Assembly: GCA_902781215.1 (NCBI GenBank)
Contig: CACZIO010000003.1
Location: forward strand, 1-64,000
Reading direction: 5' to 3'
DNA length: 64,000 bases
From: an uncultured Lachnospiraceae bacterium
Lineage (GTDB): Bacteria; Bacillota; Clostridia; Lachnospirales; Lachnospiraceae
This document shows, in pieces, positions 57,065 to 64,000 of the stretch. Position numbers and translations under genes: made by a program. The notes beneath the pieces were generated by a model that worked only from the letters and a program-made list of their open reading frames with translations, had not been told where the DNA came from and made no database searches. Within the stretch, counting starts at the first letter, position 1. The number at the start of each line of letters is the position of its first letter.

Positions 57065-58432
57065 ATGTCAACAGAGACGCAACGGGAAACATTGGGGAGC
57101 CGCCTCGGCTTTATTCTGATCAGCGCGGGATGCGCGATCGGAATCGGTAACGTCTGGAGATTTCCATATCTGTGCGGACAGTACGGCGGCGGCGCTTTTG
57201 TCATGATCTATCTTTTCTTCCTGGCGGTTCTCGGACTTCCCGCCATGTGCATGGAGTTTGCCATTGGCCGCGCCGCGAAGAAAAGCCCGGTGCGTATGTA
57301 CAGAGAGCTGGAGCCGAAGGGCTCCCGCTGGCACATCCACAGCTTTTTCTGCCTGATCGGCAATTACATTCTGATGATGTTCTATACCACAGTCGCCGGC
57401 TGGATGCTGCGCTACTTTTTCCTCGAGTGCATGGGTACTTTTGAGGGACTGGATCCGGACGGTGTCGCGGGCGTTTTTGCGGACGGTCTGGCCAATCCTG
57501 CAGCCCAGGTGGGCTTTATGGGCATCATCGTTGTCGCCGGCTGCCTGGTCAATATGCAGGGCCTGCAGAGCGGACTGGAGAAGGTGACCAAGGTGATGAT
57601 GGTCCTGCTGATCGTCATTATGGCAGTTCTGGCTGTCAACAGCGTGTTCCTGCCCGGTGCAAGTGAAGGTATCGGTTATCTTCTGATTCCGGATTTTGAC
57701 CGCCTTATGAATGCAGGACTCTGGAACGTCGTGTCCGCAGCCATGAACCAGGCCTTCTTTACCCTGAGTATCGGAATCGGCTCCATGGCCATCTTCGGAA
57801 GCTATATCGGCAAAGAACAGTCCCTGCTGGGAGAATCTGTCAATGTCGTGATTCTGGACACCCTGGTCGCCATCAGCTCCGGCCTGATCATCATTCCCGC
57901 CTGCTTTGCCTACGGTGTGGAATCGACGGCCGGGCCCAGCCTGATCTTTATCACGCTCCCCAACATCTTCAACCACATGCCGATCGGCAGACTCTGGGGC
58001 AGCCTCTTCTTTGTCTTCATGACATTTGCTGCTTTCTCAACAGTCCTCGCCGTGTTTGAGAACATCATGGCCATGTGCATGGATCAGTTTGGATGGAGCC
58101 GCAAGAAGGCGGGCGCTGTCAATATCTTTGCCCTGTTCATTCTCTCCCTGCCCTGCGCGCTGGGATTCAACGTCCTCTCCTTCATCCAGCCCCTGGGCGA
58201 AGGCAGCTCCTTCCTGGATCTGGAGGACTATATCGTGAGCAATTTCCTGCTCCCTCTGGGCGCCCTGATCATGGTCCTGTTCTGCACACGCAAGAGCGGA
58301 TGGGGATGGGAGAATTTCAAAAAAGAGGCAAACGAGGGCGAAGGTCTCAAGGTGGGCGACTGGATGCGCGGTTATACGACCTGGGTGCTTCCCGCGCTGG
58401 TCATCCTCGTCTTTGTCATGGGCCTGCTCTGA
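57065..58432 (+). CDS. NSS-family sodium-dependent amino acid/neurotransmitter-type transporter
   Basis: A 455-aa membrane protein of the SNF/NSS family with about 11 helices, as in many bacterial members. The sodium and substrate site of helix 1 is visible as SAGCAIGIGNVWRFPYLCGQ (residues 20-39), followed by GGGAFVMIYLFFL. It imports an amino acid or related compound with sodium. The substrate, often tryptophan, tyrosine or branched-chain amino acids in relatives, cannot be assigned. An AAAGGAG site precedes ATG 57065. Confidence 0.94.
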   Translation: MSTETQRETLGSRLGFILISAGCAIGIGNVWRFPYLCGQYGGGAFVMIYLFFLAVLGLPAMCMEFAIGRAAKKSPVRMYRELEPKGSRWHIHSFFCLIGNYILMMFYTTVAGWMLRYFFLECMGTFEGLDPDGVAGVFADGLANPAAQVGFMGIIVVAGCLVNMQGLQSGLEKVTKVMMVLLIVIMAVLAVNSVFLPGASEGIGYLLIPDFDRLMNAGLWNVVSAAMNQAFFTLSIGIGSMAIFGSYIGKEQSLLGESVNVVILDTLVAISSGLIIIPACFAYGVESTAGPSLIFITLPNIFNHMPIGRLWGSLFFVFMTFAAFSTVLAVFENIMAMCMDQFGWSRKKAGAVNIFALFILSLPCALGFNVLSFIQPLGEGSSFLDLEDYIVSNFLLPLGALIMVLFCTRKSGWGWENFKKEANEGEGLKVGDWMRGYTTWVLPALVILVFVMGLL

Positions 58433-58514
58433 TTGACTGATCCTGATTGATCTCTCCGGCCATGCCGGAGCATGTAAACAGGCGATTCCCGCTGAAAGGA
58501 AACCGAAACAGAAG

Positions 58515-60128
58515 ATGATGTTTCAATCCGGACAGACAGCACAGATCATTTCCGCGAAGAAAAAAGCGCGGCAGGAAAAATGGTGGATTTTTCCGGTCGT
58601 GCTTCTTCTTTGTGTGCTCTCCTGTCTGGCGGGAATTGTCTGGATCTGGTTTTCCTATGCGCCGCACGCCTACCTGGAGCGGGACGTGGACGCCTATGTC
58701 CGCAGTATCTACGGGGATGGCTGGACCCTTCAGAAAAAGAGCCGGTCTGCTGACGGGGCGGGAGATGAATACCTCTATGAAAAGGAGGGCGACAGTTTTT
58801 CCGTTTTTTCCGTGTCCGTTCCCGTTTACAGGGCAGACGGAGCTGCGTCCGGCCACTACAGGAGGGGGTTGTACGACAATTATTTCAGCACTGTGATCGA
58901 AAAAAAGTCGGAGGACCTGGAGAAGCTGGCCGCAAAATACAGCAAAAACGGCGGGCCGAAACTGGAAATCAGTGAGACAGGGGAGACGGCAGGTGCCTAT
59001 GGCGCGCAATACACTTTCTGCCTCTACCTGAATGAGGGGGACCAGATCGAGGCCGCTGCGGACCTCCTGGCCCGTCTGGATGCCCTGCTGGCTTTCACCG
59101 GTCGCGCCGGTGAGGCACCCTATGCCGATATGCGCGCAAAGACGCCCTGCGTGGAGATCTACCTGAAGCCGGACGGATGGCTAGCGGACGGCGCGGACGC
59201 AGTGACGGGCGCTGCCAAAAAGGCCTCGCCCGATCACGTCCTCAGAAACCTGTTCGTGGACTGGAGGAGTCCGGAGGAGCGCGATGCCTTCCGGATCAGC
59301 AGGATCCCCCTGACGGATGCGGCAGCCTCCTCGCGGCTCGCAAAAAGCGATGTGCTGACACGTCTGGAAAATGACTATGTCGACGCCGCCAAGACTTTCG
59401 GGAGAACCTATTATAAAATTCCGCAGGAACTCTGGAACAAGTACCCGGCGCCGGTCCTCACCCTGATCAATGCGGGCGGCCACGACCTGCACAAGGGCGC
59501 GGACTGGGAGGACGAGGAAAGCCTCGGGGACGACCGGAAGGCGGCCGCTGCGGGCCTGCCGGAGGCATCTGCCGATATGAATGTCGATTCGGTTGATGCT
59601 GTCAGCTCCACAGCGCCCGGGAGTGATGAGAAGGATATGAAGCAGGGCGCGGAAGAGAAGAGTAAAGAAGAGAGTGTGACCTGCCCCTTCACGTATCAGC
59701 TTGTCTACCACCGTGCCACAGGCACCTACTGGATGATCGGCCTGGATCCCTGTGAGGACTTCGACGGCAACCCCTTTGGGGACTATCCGCGCAGAGGTGC
59801 TTTTGCATGGCTCGTCAAATGTCTGGGAGGAAGCTGTACGGCCGACCGCTGGACAGGAAAATGGAGGATCGGCACAAAGCACTGGGAGGCCTCTCTGCAG
59901 ACGCAGAAGACGCCGGAGTGTGACTGGGTATACCGGACGATGACAATGTCATGCGACGGCAACAGGACGCCGCTGGACGCCGTTCCTGAGGTCTTTGAGG
60001 GGACGGGCGCCGTGCCCTCCGGAAGACCCTACAGCATCCGGGACCTCATCAGGATGTTCGATGTGCGGGTCACGATCAATCAGAAAGACATGACGGCGGT
60101 CATGTTCCGCGATTTCGGCACGAAGTGA
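58515..60128 (+). CDS. Membrane-anchored protein of unknown function
   Basis: A 537-aa protein that I do not recognise. One N-terminal membrane helix (WWIFPVVLLLCVLSCLAGIVWIWF, roughly residues 23-46) follows a basic start, so the rest should be outside. The outer part shows two mixed alpha/beta regions (about 50-200 and 385-535), joined by an acidic low-complexity linker (about 335-395). Cysteines at CPFTY, CEDF and CLGGSC could form disulfides. It has a GAAAGGAAA site and ends before a bidirectional terminator. Confidence 0.6.
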   Translation: MMFQSGQTAQIISAKKKARQEKWWIFPVVLLLCVLSCLAGIVWIWFSYAPHAYLERDVDAYVRSIYGDGWTLQKKSRSADGAGDEYLYEKEGDSFSVFSVSVPVYRADGAASGHYRRGLYDNYFSTVIEKKSEDLEKLAAKYSKNGGPKLEISETGETAGAYGAQYTFCLYLNEGDQIEAAADLLARLDALLAFTGRAGEAPYADMRAKTPCVEIYLKPDGWLADGADAVTGAAKKASPDHVLRNLFVDWRSPEERDAFRISRIPLTDAAASSRLAKSDVLTRLENDYVDAAKTFGRTYYKIPQELWNKYPAPVLTLINAGGHDLHKGADWEDEESLGDDRKAAAAGLPEASADMNVDSVDAVSSTAPGSDEKDMKQGAEEKSKEESVTCPFTYQLVYHRATGTYWMIGLDPCEDFDGNPFGDYPRRGAFAWLVKCLGGSCTADRWTGKWRIGTKHWEASLQTQKTPECDWVYRTMTMSCDGNRTPLDAVPEVFEGTGAVPSGRPYSIRDLIRMFDVRVTINQKDMTAVMFRDFGTK

Positions 60129-60150
60129 ATATCATAACAGACATGCTTAA

Positions 60151-60188
60151 AAGGCCGTTCGGGGATAAACCTCGGACGGCCTTTTTAT
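60151..60188. terminator. Bidirectional terminator between 58515 gene and tRNA cluster
   Basis: AAAAGGCCGTTCGGGG (60151-60166) pairs with CCTCGGACGGCCTTTTT (60172-60188). A-tract and T-tract at the two ends let it stop transcription from both strands. Confidence 0.88.
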
Positions 60189-60201
60189 GAAAAAAATAAT
60201 G

Positions 60202-60280
60202 CAGCTAACAGGATTTGAACCTGCACGGGAATCCCAACAGAACCTAAATCTGCCGCGTCTGCCAATTCCGCCATAGCTGC
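60202..60280 (-). tRNA. tRNA-Leu (TAG)
   Basis: Acceptor GCAGCTA pairs with TAGCTGC. The anticodon loop TTTAGGT gives TAG; there is a long variable arm and T-loop GGTTCAAATCC. CCA is not encoded. Last of seven tRNA genes in transcription order. Confidence 0.93.
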
Positions 60281-60372
60281 AAAAAACGGATGTGCATTGC
60301 CTGCACGCAAAGCGCGACGGCGCAATAGAATTGTGCCGCCGCAGAAAAAAGGAAAAAGAAAATAAGAAAAAG

Positions 60373-60445
60373 TGAGACATGGGGGACTCGAACCCCCGAC
60401 AACTTGATTAAAAGTCAAGTGCTCTACCATCTGAGCTAATGTCCC
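60373..60445 (-). tRNA. tRNA-Lys (TTT)
   Basis: Acceptor GGGACAT pairs with ATGTCTC. Anticodon stem CTTGA/TCAAG around loop CTTTTAA gives TTT. T-loop GGTTCGAGTCC. CCA is not encoded. Confidence 0.95.
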
Positions 60446-60450
60446 GTAAA

Positions 60451-60522
60451 CTGGGCTAGTTGGAATCGAACCAACGATACAGCAGTCAAAGTGCTGTGCC
60501 TTAACCGCTTGGCGATAGCCCA
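60451..60522 (-). tRNA. tRNA-Gln (TTG)
   Basis: Acceptor TGGGCTA pairs with TAGCCCA. Anticodon stem CAGCA/TGCTG around loop CTTTGAC gives TTG. The first base T is usual for Gln. CCA is not encoded. Confidence 0.95.
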
Positions 60523-60564
60523 TCAGATTGACCGCCCGAAGGCTGTATGTTTGCATAAAAAAAG

Positions 60565-60639
60565 GGTGGGTAATGGGACTCGAACCCACGATCTCCAGAA
60601 CCACAATCTGGCGCGCTAACCAACTACGCCATACCCACC
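60565..60639 (-). tRNA. tRNA-His (GTG)
   Basis: Acceptor GTGGGTA pairs with TACCCAC, with an extra 5' G (position -1) opposite discriminator C, the His identity mark. Anticodon loop TTGTGGT gives GTG. Confidence 0.95.
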
Positions 60640-60682
60640 ATATATCCCCCGGAAGGGAAGAGGACCATATCATTGATCCCGA

Positions 60683-60756
60683 TATGCCCGGGGGGACTCG
60701 AACCCCCGACACCCGGCTTAGAAGGCCGGTGCTCTATCCAACTGAGCTACGGACAC
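60683..60756 (-). tRNA. tRNA-Arg (TCT)
   Basis: Acceptor GTGTCCG pairs with CGGGCAT through two wobble pairs. Anticodon stem CCGGC/GCCGG around loop CTTCTAA gives TCT. Confidence 0.93.
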
Positions 60757-60792
60757 TTAAGCCGCTCGCTATTGAACATCGTCAAATGCGAA

Positions 60793-60863
60793 AGCGGGTG
60801 ATGGGAATCGAACCCACATATCTAGCTTGGAAGGCTAGTGTTCTACCACTGAACTACACCCGC
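60793..60863 (-). tRNA. tRNA-Gly (TCC)
   Basis: Acceptor GCGGGTG pairs with CACCCGC. Anticodon stem CTAGC/GCTAG around loop CTTCCAA gives TCC. CCA is not encoded. Confidence 0.95.
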
Positions 60864-60902
60864 AAACAATCTCATATGAAATTCGTGATATGAGAGATCA
60901 AA

Positions 60903-60977
60903 TCGGGGTGACAGGATTCGAACCTGCGACCTCCTGGTCCCAAACCAGGCGCTCTAGCCAAGCTGAGCCACACCCCG
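60903..60977 (-). tRNA. tRNA-Pro (TGG)
   Basis: Acceptor CGGGGTG pairs with CACCCCG. Anticodon stem CCTGG/CCAGG around loop TTTGGGA gives TGG. First gene of the tRNA cluster behind the promoter at 61008. Confidence 0.95.
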
Positions 60978-61007
60978 TCAGAGACCCTTGCCTCACATGC
61001 AAGTGAT

Positions 61008-61036
61008 ATTATATCTAACATGAAAGACAATGTCAA
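61008..61036 (-). promoter_or_regulatory. Consensus promoter of the tRNA cluster
   Basis: On the minus strand: TTGACA (61036-61031), a 17-base spacer and TATAAT (61013-61008), a perfect match to the housekeeping sigma consensus. The start would lie about 25 bases before tRNA-Pro. Confidence 0.93.
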
Positions 61037-61102
61037 CGACTAAATTACAATAAAATATGAATGCAAATCCGATAAAATACTGCCTGATACGATACCTGAA
61101 AA

Positions 61103-61157
61103 GCTGTCTGAATGCTGCCTGAATACTGCCTGAATGCTGTCTGAATGCTGCCTGAAT
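61103..61157. repeat. 11-bp tandem repeat upstream of the tRNA promoter
   Basis: Five units (G/A)CTG(T/C)CTGAAT start at 61103, 61114, 61125, 61136 and 61147. Degraded copies flank them on both sides (about 61080-61102 and 61158-61163). The period is close to one helical turn. Confidence 0.85.
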
Positions 61158-61228
61158 ACTGCAGGGGTGGCTGTATGAGGAATGACAGCGGGGACTTTAT
61201 CGGCGGGTGATCATGCTTTGTAACAACG

Positions 61229-61259
61229 AAGGACTGCCCCGGATCCCAGGGCAGTCCTT
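61229..61259 (-). terminator. Stem-loop after rdgB
   Basis: A perfect 11-bp stem with a 9-base loop lies 42 bases beyond the rdgB stop. The T-tract is poor on the minus strand, so it may work as a weak terminator or mRNA 3' end. Confidence 0.5.
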
Positions 61260-61300
61260 ACAGAAATAAAGTCGCCGGTCACTGTGAAAAATCCTGCGGA

Positions 61301-61942
61301 TCAGTCCTGTGCCAGCAGGCCCAGTTCCCCGAGCATGCTTCGAAGGGCCTTCCCCCTGTGGCTGATCCTGTTTTTCTCCTCCGGGGAGATCTCCGCGCTG
61401 GTCATGCCGTATTCGGGCAGGTAGAAGAAGGGATCATAACCGAAACCGTTCTGCCCGGCGATCTCGTGCCCGATCCGGCCTTCCATGGCGCCCCTGACAA
61501 CGTGGCTGGAACCGTCGGGGAGGATGGCTGCCACGGCGGCGACAAAGCGGGCGGTCCGCTGTTCATCCGGGACGCCCTCCAGCTCGGAGAGAAGATGCTC
61601 CATGCGGAGCCGGTAATCGGTATCATATCCCATGTAACGGGCTGAGTGAACGCCCGGAGCGCCGCCAAGGGCATCAATCTCCAGGCCAGAGTCGTCGCTC
61701 ATGACGATCCGGTATGTATCTGATGAGGCGGGACGGGCCTGCAGCAGGTCGTAGACGGCCTGTGCCTTGATCAGCGCATTGTCCTCGAAATCCGCACCGT
61801 TTTCCTCGGGCGAGGCTTCCACGCCGGCCTCCCGCATCGAGAGGACCTCGATCCCGGGCCTCCTGGCGAGGATCTCTTTGATCTCGCGGATCTTCCCCTT
61901 GTTACCTGTTGCAAAAATGATCTGAATCTTCCGGTGGTCCAT
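61301..61942 (-). CDS. rdgB: XTP/dITP pyrophosphatase (RdgB/HAM1)
   Basis: House-cleaning enzyme that removes non-canonical purine triphosphates. It is 213 aa. IIFATGNKGKIREIKEIL (near residue 8), MSDDSGLEIDALGGAPGVHSAR (split, near 82-103), GFGYDPFFYLPE near 164 and NRISHRGKAL near 189 are family signatures. ATG 61942 is preferred because it fits the family N-terminus. A GTG at 61975 overlapping the upstream stop (GTGA) would add 11 residues and couple translation. Confidence 0.94.
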   Translation of the reverse strand: MDHRKIQIIFATGNKGKIREIKEILARRPGIEVLSMREAGVEASPEENGADFEDNALIKAQAVYDLLQARPASSDTYRIVMSDDSGLEIDALGGAPGVHSARYMGYDTDYRLRMEHLLSELEGVPDEQRTARFVAAVAAILPDGSSHVVRGAMEGRIGHEIAGQNGFGYDPFFYLPEYGMTSAEISPEEKNRISHRGKALRSMLGELGLLAQD

Positions 61943-61971
61943 ATCGATGAAACTCCCTGTCTTCTGTAAGG

Positions 61972-63189
61972 TCACTCAGCCTGCGCCTTCCTGCGTCTGG
62001 GCGGGCGGGGGCCCGGGAACTGATAGAAGTAGGTCTTGAGCATGCCGTTGTAGATTTTGCGGTTTCTGGCCGCCTTTTTCCCGATCGCGTTTTCACATCC
62101 GGCATAGGATGTGATCACGTACAGGGACCAGGTGTCCATGGTGCGGAAGCGGTCTCCCAGGGTCTCGTACAGCTCGGCCAGCGCGCCGGTGTTGACCCTG
62201 GCTCTCGCCTCATCGGTCAGATCGACCTCGCTCAGAGCCTCGGAGCCGGGAGAGAGGCGCTCTCCGTAGGGCGGGTTGGTGATGATAAAGCCGTACTTCT
62301 TGGGGTGGGAGAGGGCGGAAATAGGCCGTGTCTGGAAGTGGATGAGCTTCTCGACGCCGGCAAGCCGGGCGTTCTCCCGCGCCGCAGCGATGGCGGCAGG
62401 GTCGATGTCATAGCCCTGCAGATCGGTCTCCACAGACAGGTCGATCATGTCGCGCGCCTCTTCGCGGGCCTCCGACCAGAAGGTGGAGGGGATGATCTCG
62501 GTCCAGTCCTCGGCGGTATAATGCCGGTAGAGGCCGGGCGCGATATTGGCGGACATCAGAGCCGCCTCGATCAGGAAGGTGCCGCTCCCGCAGAAGGGGT
62601 CCACGAGGACCCGGCCGGGCTGCCAGGGGGTCAGCATGATCAGACCCGCCGCCAGGTTCTCGGCGATCGGCGCCTTGACCTTCATGCGGCGGTATCCCCG
62701 CTTGTGGAGGGAGTCACCGCTCGTGTCGATGGCGACAGTCACTTCATCCTTGAATATAAAGACACGGACCGGGTAGTCGGAGCCGGTCTCCGGGAAGTAG
62801 TCGATCGGGTATTTGCGTTTCATCCGCTCGACCATGGCTTTTTTCATGACTGACTGGATATCGGAGGGAGAGAAGACCTTGCTCTTGACGCTCGCAGCCT
62901 TTTTGATCCAGAACCGCGATTCGCGCGGCAGGTAATCCTCCCAGGGAAGGGAAAGGGTTCCCTGAAACAGCTCCTCAAAATTCTCCGCGTGAAAGGATCC
63001 GACTTTCAGCAGGATGCGTTCCGCGGTCCGCAGGCAGATATTGGCGCGTGCGATCGCCTCTTCATCCCCGATAAAGGTCACTCTGCCGTCGGTCACCTCC
63101 GTCACATCGTACCCGATCTCGTAGATCTCATTTTTAACAACGCTCTCCATGCCGAAATGGCAGGGCGCGATCAGTTCAAACTGACGCAT
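61972..63189 (-). CDS. THUMP-domain class I SAM-dependent RNA methyltransferase (RlmL N-terminal/YpsC-like)
   Basis: A 405-aa protein. The N-terminal ferredoxin-like and THUMP region (about 1-155; ELIAPCHFGMESVVKNEI) is followed by a Rossmann methyltransferase domain with LVDPFCGSGTFLIEAALM near residue 195 and catalytic NPPYGER near 308. Relatives methylate guanine N2 in 23S rRNA or tRNA; the exact base here cannot be told. ATG 63189 with GGAAGG upstream is preferred over GTG 63195. It is followed by rdgB in a likely operon. Confidence 0.9.
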   Translation of the reverse strand: MRQFELIAPCHFGMESVVKNEIYEIGYDVTEVTDGRVTFIGDEEAIARANICLRTAERILLKVGSFHAENFEELFQGTLSLPWEDYLPRESRFWIKKAASVKSKVFSPSDIQSVMKKAMVERMKRKYPIDYFPETGSDYPVRVFIFKDEVTVAIDTSGDSLHKRGYRRMKVKAPIAENLAAGLIMLTPWQPGRVLVDPFCGSGTFLIEAALMSANIAPGLYRHYTAEDWTEIIPSTFWSEAREEARDMIDLSVETDLQGYDIDPAAIAAARENARLAGVEKLIHFQTRPISALSHPKKYGFIITNPPYGERLSPGSEALSEVDLTDEARARVNTGALAELYETLGDRFRTMDTWSLYVITSYAGCENAIGKKAARNRKIYNGMLKTYFYQFPGPRPPRRRKAQAE

Positions 63190-63532
63190 GGCCACATCCT
63201 TCCCGGGTCTTTTGCAGGCACAGATTCCAGATCAGCGGTTCATGGAACTTCAAATAGATTGTAAACAATGAATCTGCTGCGCAAAAAATCTCTAATGAAG
63301 ATTTTAACCGATTCAATGCAAGTTGTAAACGATATCGTCACGAAAAACACCTGCCGGCTGGAACCGACAGGTGTCTTTTTTATCGTGATATCTGGTATGT
63401 CAGGGATACCGTATGCGGCAGAGTGCATCGGGGTCATCCGTGGCCATGCGCATGCGTACAGACAGGCTGCACGATTTCATGATCCATGTATAAACCTTTT
63501 ATGATCTGCCTGCGACCCGGTCAGAAGCCCGG
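63190..63532. other. 343-bp spacer between methyltransferase gene and gdhA
   Basis: Contains the gdhA terminator at 63347 and AT-rich DNA (63255-63310) that probably holds the promoter for the minus-strand methyltransferase-rdgB operon. No gene is seen. Confidence 0.5.
63347..63381 (-). terminator. Bidirectional intrinsic terminator after gdhA
   Basis: ACACCTGCCGG (63347-63357) pairs with CCGACAGGTGT (63364-63374) apart from one mismatch, with a T-run on each strand. On the minus strand it ends gdhA. Confidence 0.75.
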
Positions 63533-64000
63533 TCAGACAATACCCTGTGCCTCCATGGCAGTGAGGACCTTCTCGAAGCCGGCGATGTTGGCGCCTGCGA
63601 CGTAGTTGCCCTCCATGCCGTACTTCTTGGCGGCGGAGGAGATATTGTGATAGATGTTGACCATGATGCCCTGAAGCTTGGAATCAACTTCCTCGAAGGT
63701 CCAGGACAGACGCTCGGAGTTCTGGCTCATTTCCAGTGCGGAGGTTGCGACACCGCCGGCGTTGGATGCCTTGCCGGGAACGAAGAGGACGCCGTTCTGC
63801 TGCAGGTACTCGGTCGCCTCGAGGGTAGTGGGCATGTTCGCGCCTTCGCAGACCGCATAGACGCCGTTGGCAACGAGTGCCTTCGCATCGTCGAGCAGCA
63901 GCTCGTTCTGGGTCGCGCAGGGAAGTGCGACGTCGACCTTGATGGTCCAGACGCCCTTGCCCTCGTGGTACTCTGCGGACGGCCTTGCAGCCTTGTACTC
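63533..64000 (-). CDS. gdhA: NADP-type glutamate dehydrogenase, C-terminal part
   Basis: Interconverts 2-oxoglutarate plus ammonia and glutamate. Only the last 155 residues are in the window; the gene runs in from beyond the right edge. Visible segments are KVDVALPCATQNEL, GVYAVCEGANMPTT, GVLFVPGKASNAGGVATSALEM and MVNIYHNISSAAKKYG, all typical of the hexameric NADP-dependent family. With glnN/gltBD at the left edge, the region carries both ammonia assimilation routes. Confidence 0.95.
   Translation of the reverse strand, partial: EYKAARPSAEYHEGKGVWTIKVDVALPCATQNELLLDDAKALVANGVYAVCEGANMPTTLEATEYLQQNGVLFVPGKASNAGGVATSALEMSQNSERLSWTFEEVDSKLQGIMVNIYHNISSAAKKYGMEGNYVAGANIAGFEKVLTAMEAQGIV

Larger units (their letters stand above)
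60978..61300. other. 323-bp spacer between tRNA cluster and rdgB
   Basis: Holds the tRNA promoter, the 11-bp repeat and a stem-loop after rdgB (AAGGACTGCCC 61229-61239 with GGGCAGTCCTT 61249-61259). No gene is seen. Confidence 0.7.

Noticed and set aside
61080..61163. CRISPR-like array
   Set aside because: The units are 11 bp, adjacent and without spacers, and there are no cas genes. This is a plain tandem repeat.

Overview
The window looks like one chromosomal segment of a GC-rich anaerobic Firmicute, most likely Lachnospiraceae or a close clostridial relative. This rests on gene content: type III glutamine synthetase, a glnA-ANTAR (nitR-like) pair, DapL together with meso-diaminopimelate dehydrogenase, class II (CBS-DRTGG) pyrophosphatase, a clostridial NSS transporter and a DUF815 ATPase. 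No taxonomic search was possible.

Layout: (1) 8-8602, nitrogen assimilation: glnN, gltB, gltD. (2) 8603-9468, a repeat-rich leader with a LysR-type dyad and a cysteine-rich upstream ORF. (3) 9469-22891, one long + strand sulfur assimilation cluster: sulfate ABC transporter (sbp-cysT-cysW-cysA), AprA/AprB-type APS reductase, CysD/CysN, a siroheme sulfite reductase, TusA, then a sulfur-carrier module (HcyS-like carrier, HcyF-like E1, HcyD-like JAMM peptidase) and a LysR regulator. A convergent metY (23165-24391, minus) completes what looks like protein-thiocarboxylate-dependent homocysteine synthesis. (4) 24595-27963: strong promoter, attenuator leader, GS-I, ANTAR antiterminator, DapL. (5) 28399-37384: ileS, glycogen phosphorylase, ddl-murF. 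(6) 37552-44230: Nudix, EamA, MaoC, a MoxR/VWA pair on minus, ddh. (7) 44571-60128: DUF815 ATPase, glycosyltransferase, Fe-alcohol dehydrogenase, two VanY-type carboxypeptidases with unusual cytoplasmic tails, pyrophosphatase, Hsp33, a zinc-ribbon membrane protein, NSS transporter, an unknown membrane protein. (8) 60202-60977: seven tRNA genes on minus behind a consensus promoter. (9) 61301-64000: rdgB, a THUMP methyltransferase and the C-terminal part of gdhA, all minus.

The most interesting parts are the HcyS/HcyF/HcyD/MetY module inside a complete sulfate-to-sulfide pathway, the Cys-rich leader ORF in front of it, the attenuator with an ANTAR-like hexaloop before glnA-nitR, and several families of dispersed multi-hairpin repeats. 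One of those repeats is read in frame as the C-terminus of the AprB-like ferredoxin. No transposase, prophage, CRISPR array or rRNA gene was seen.
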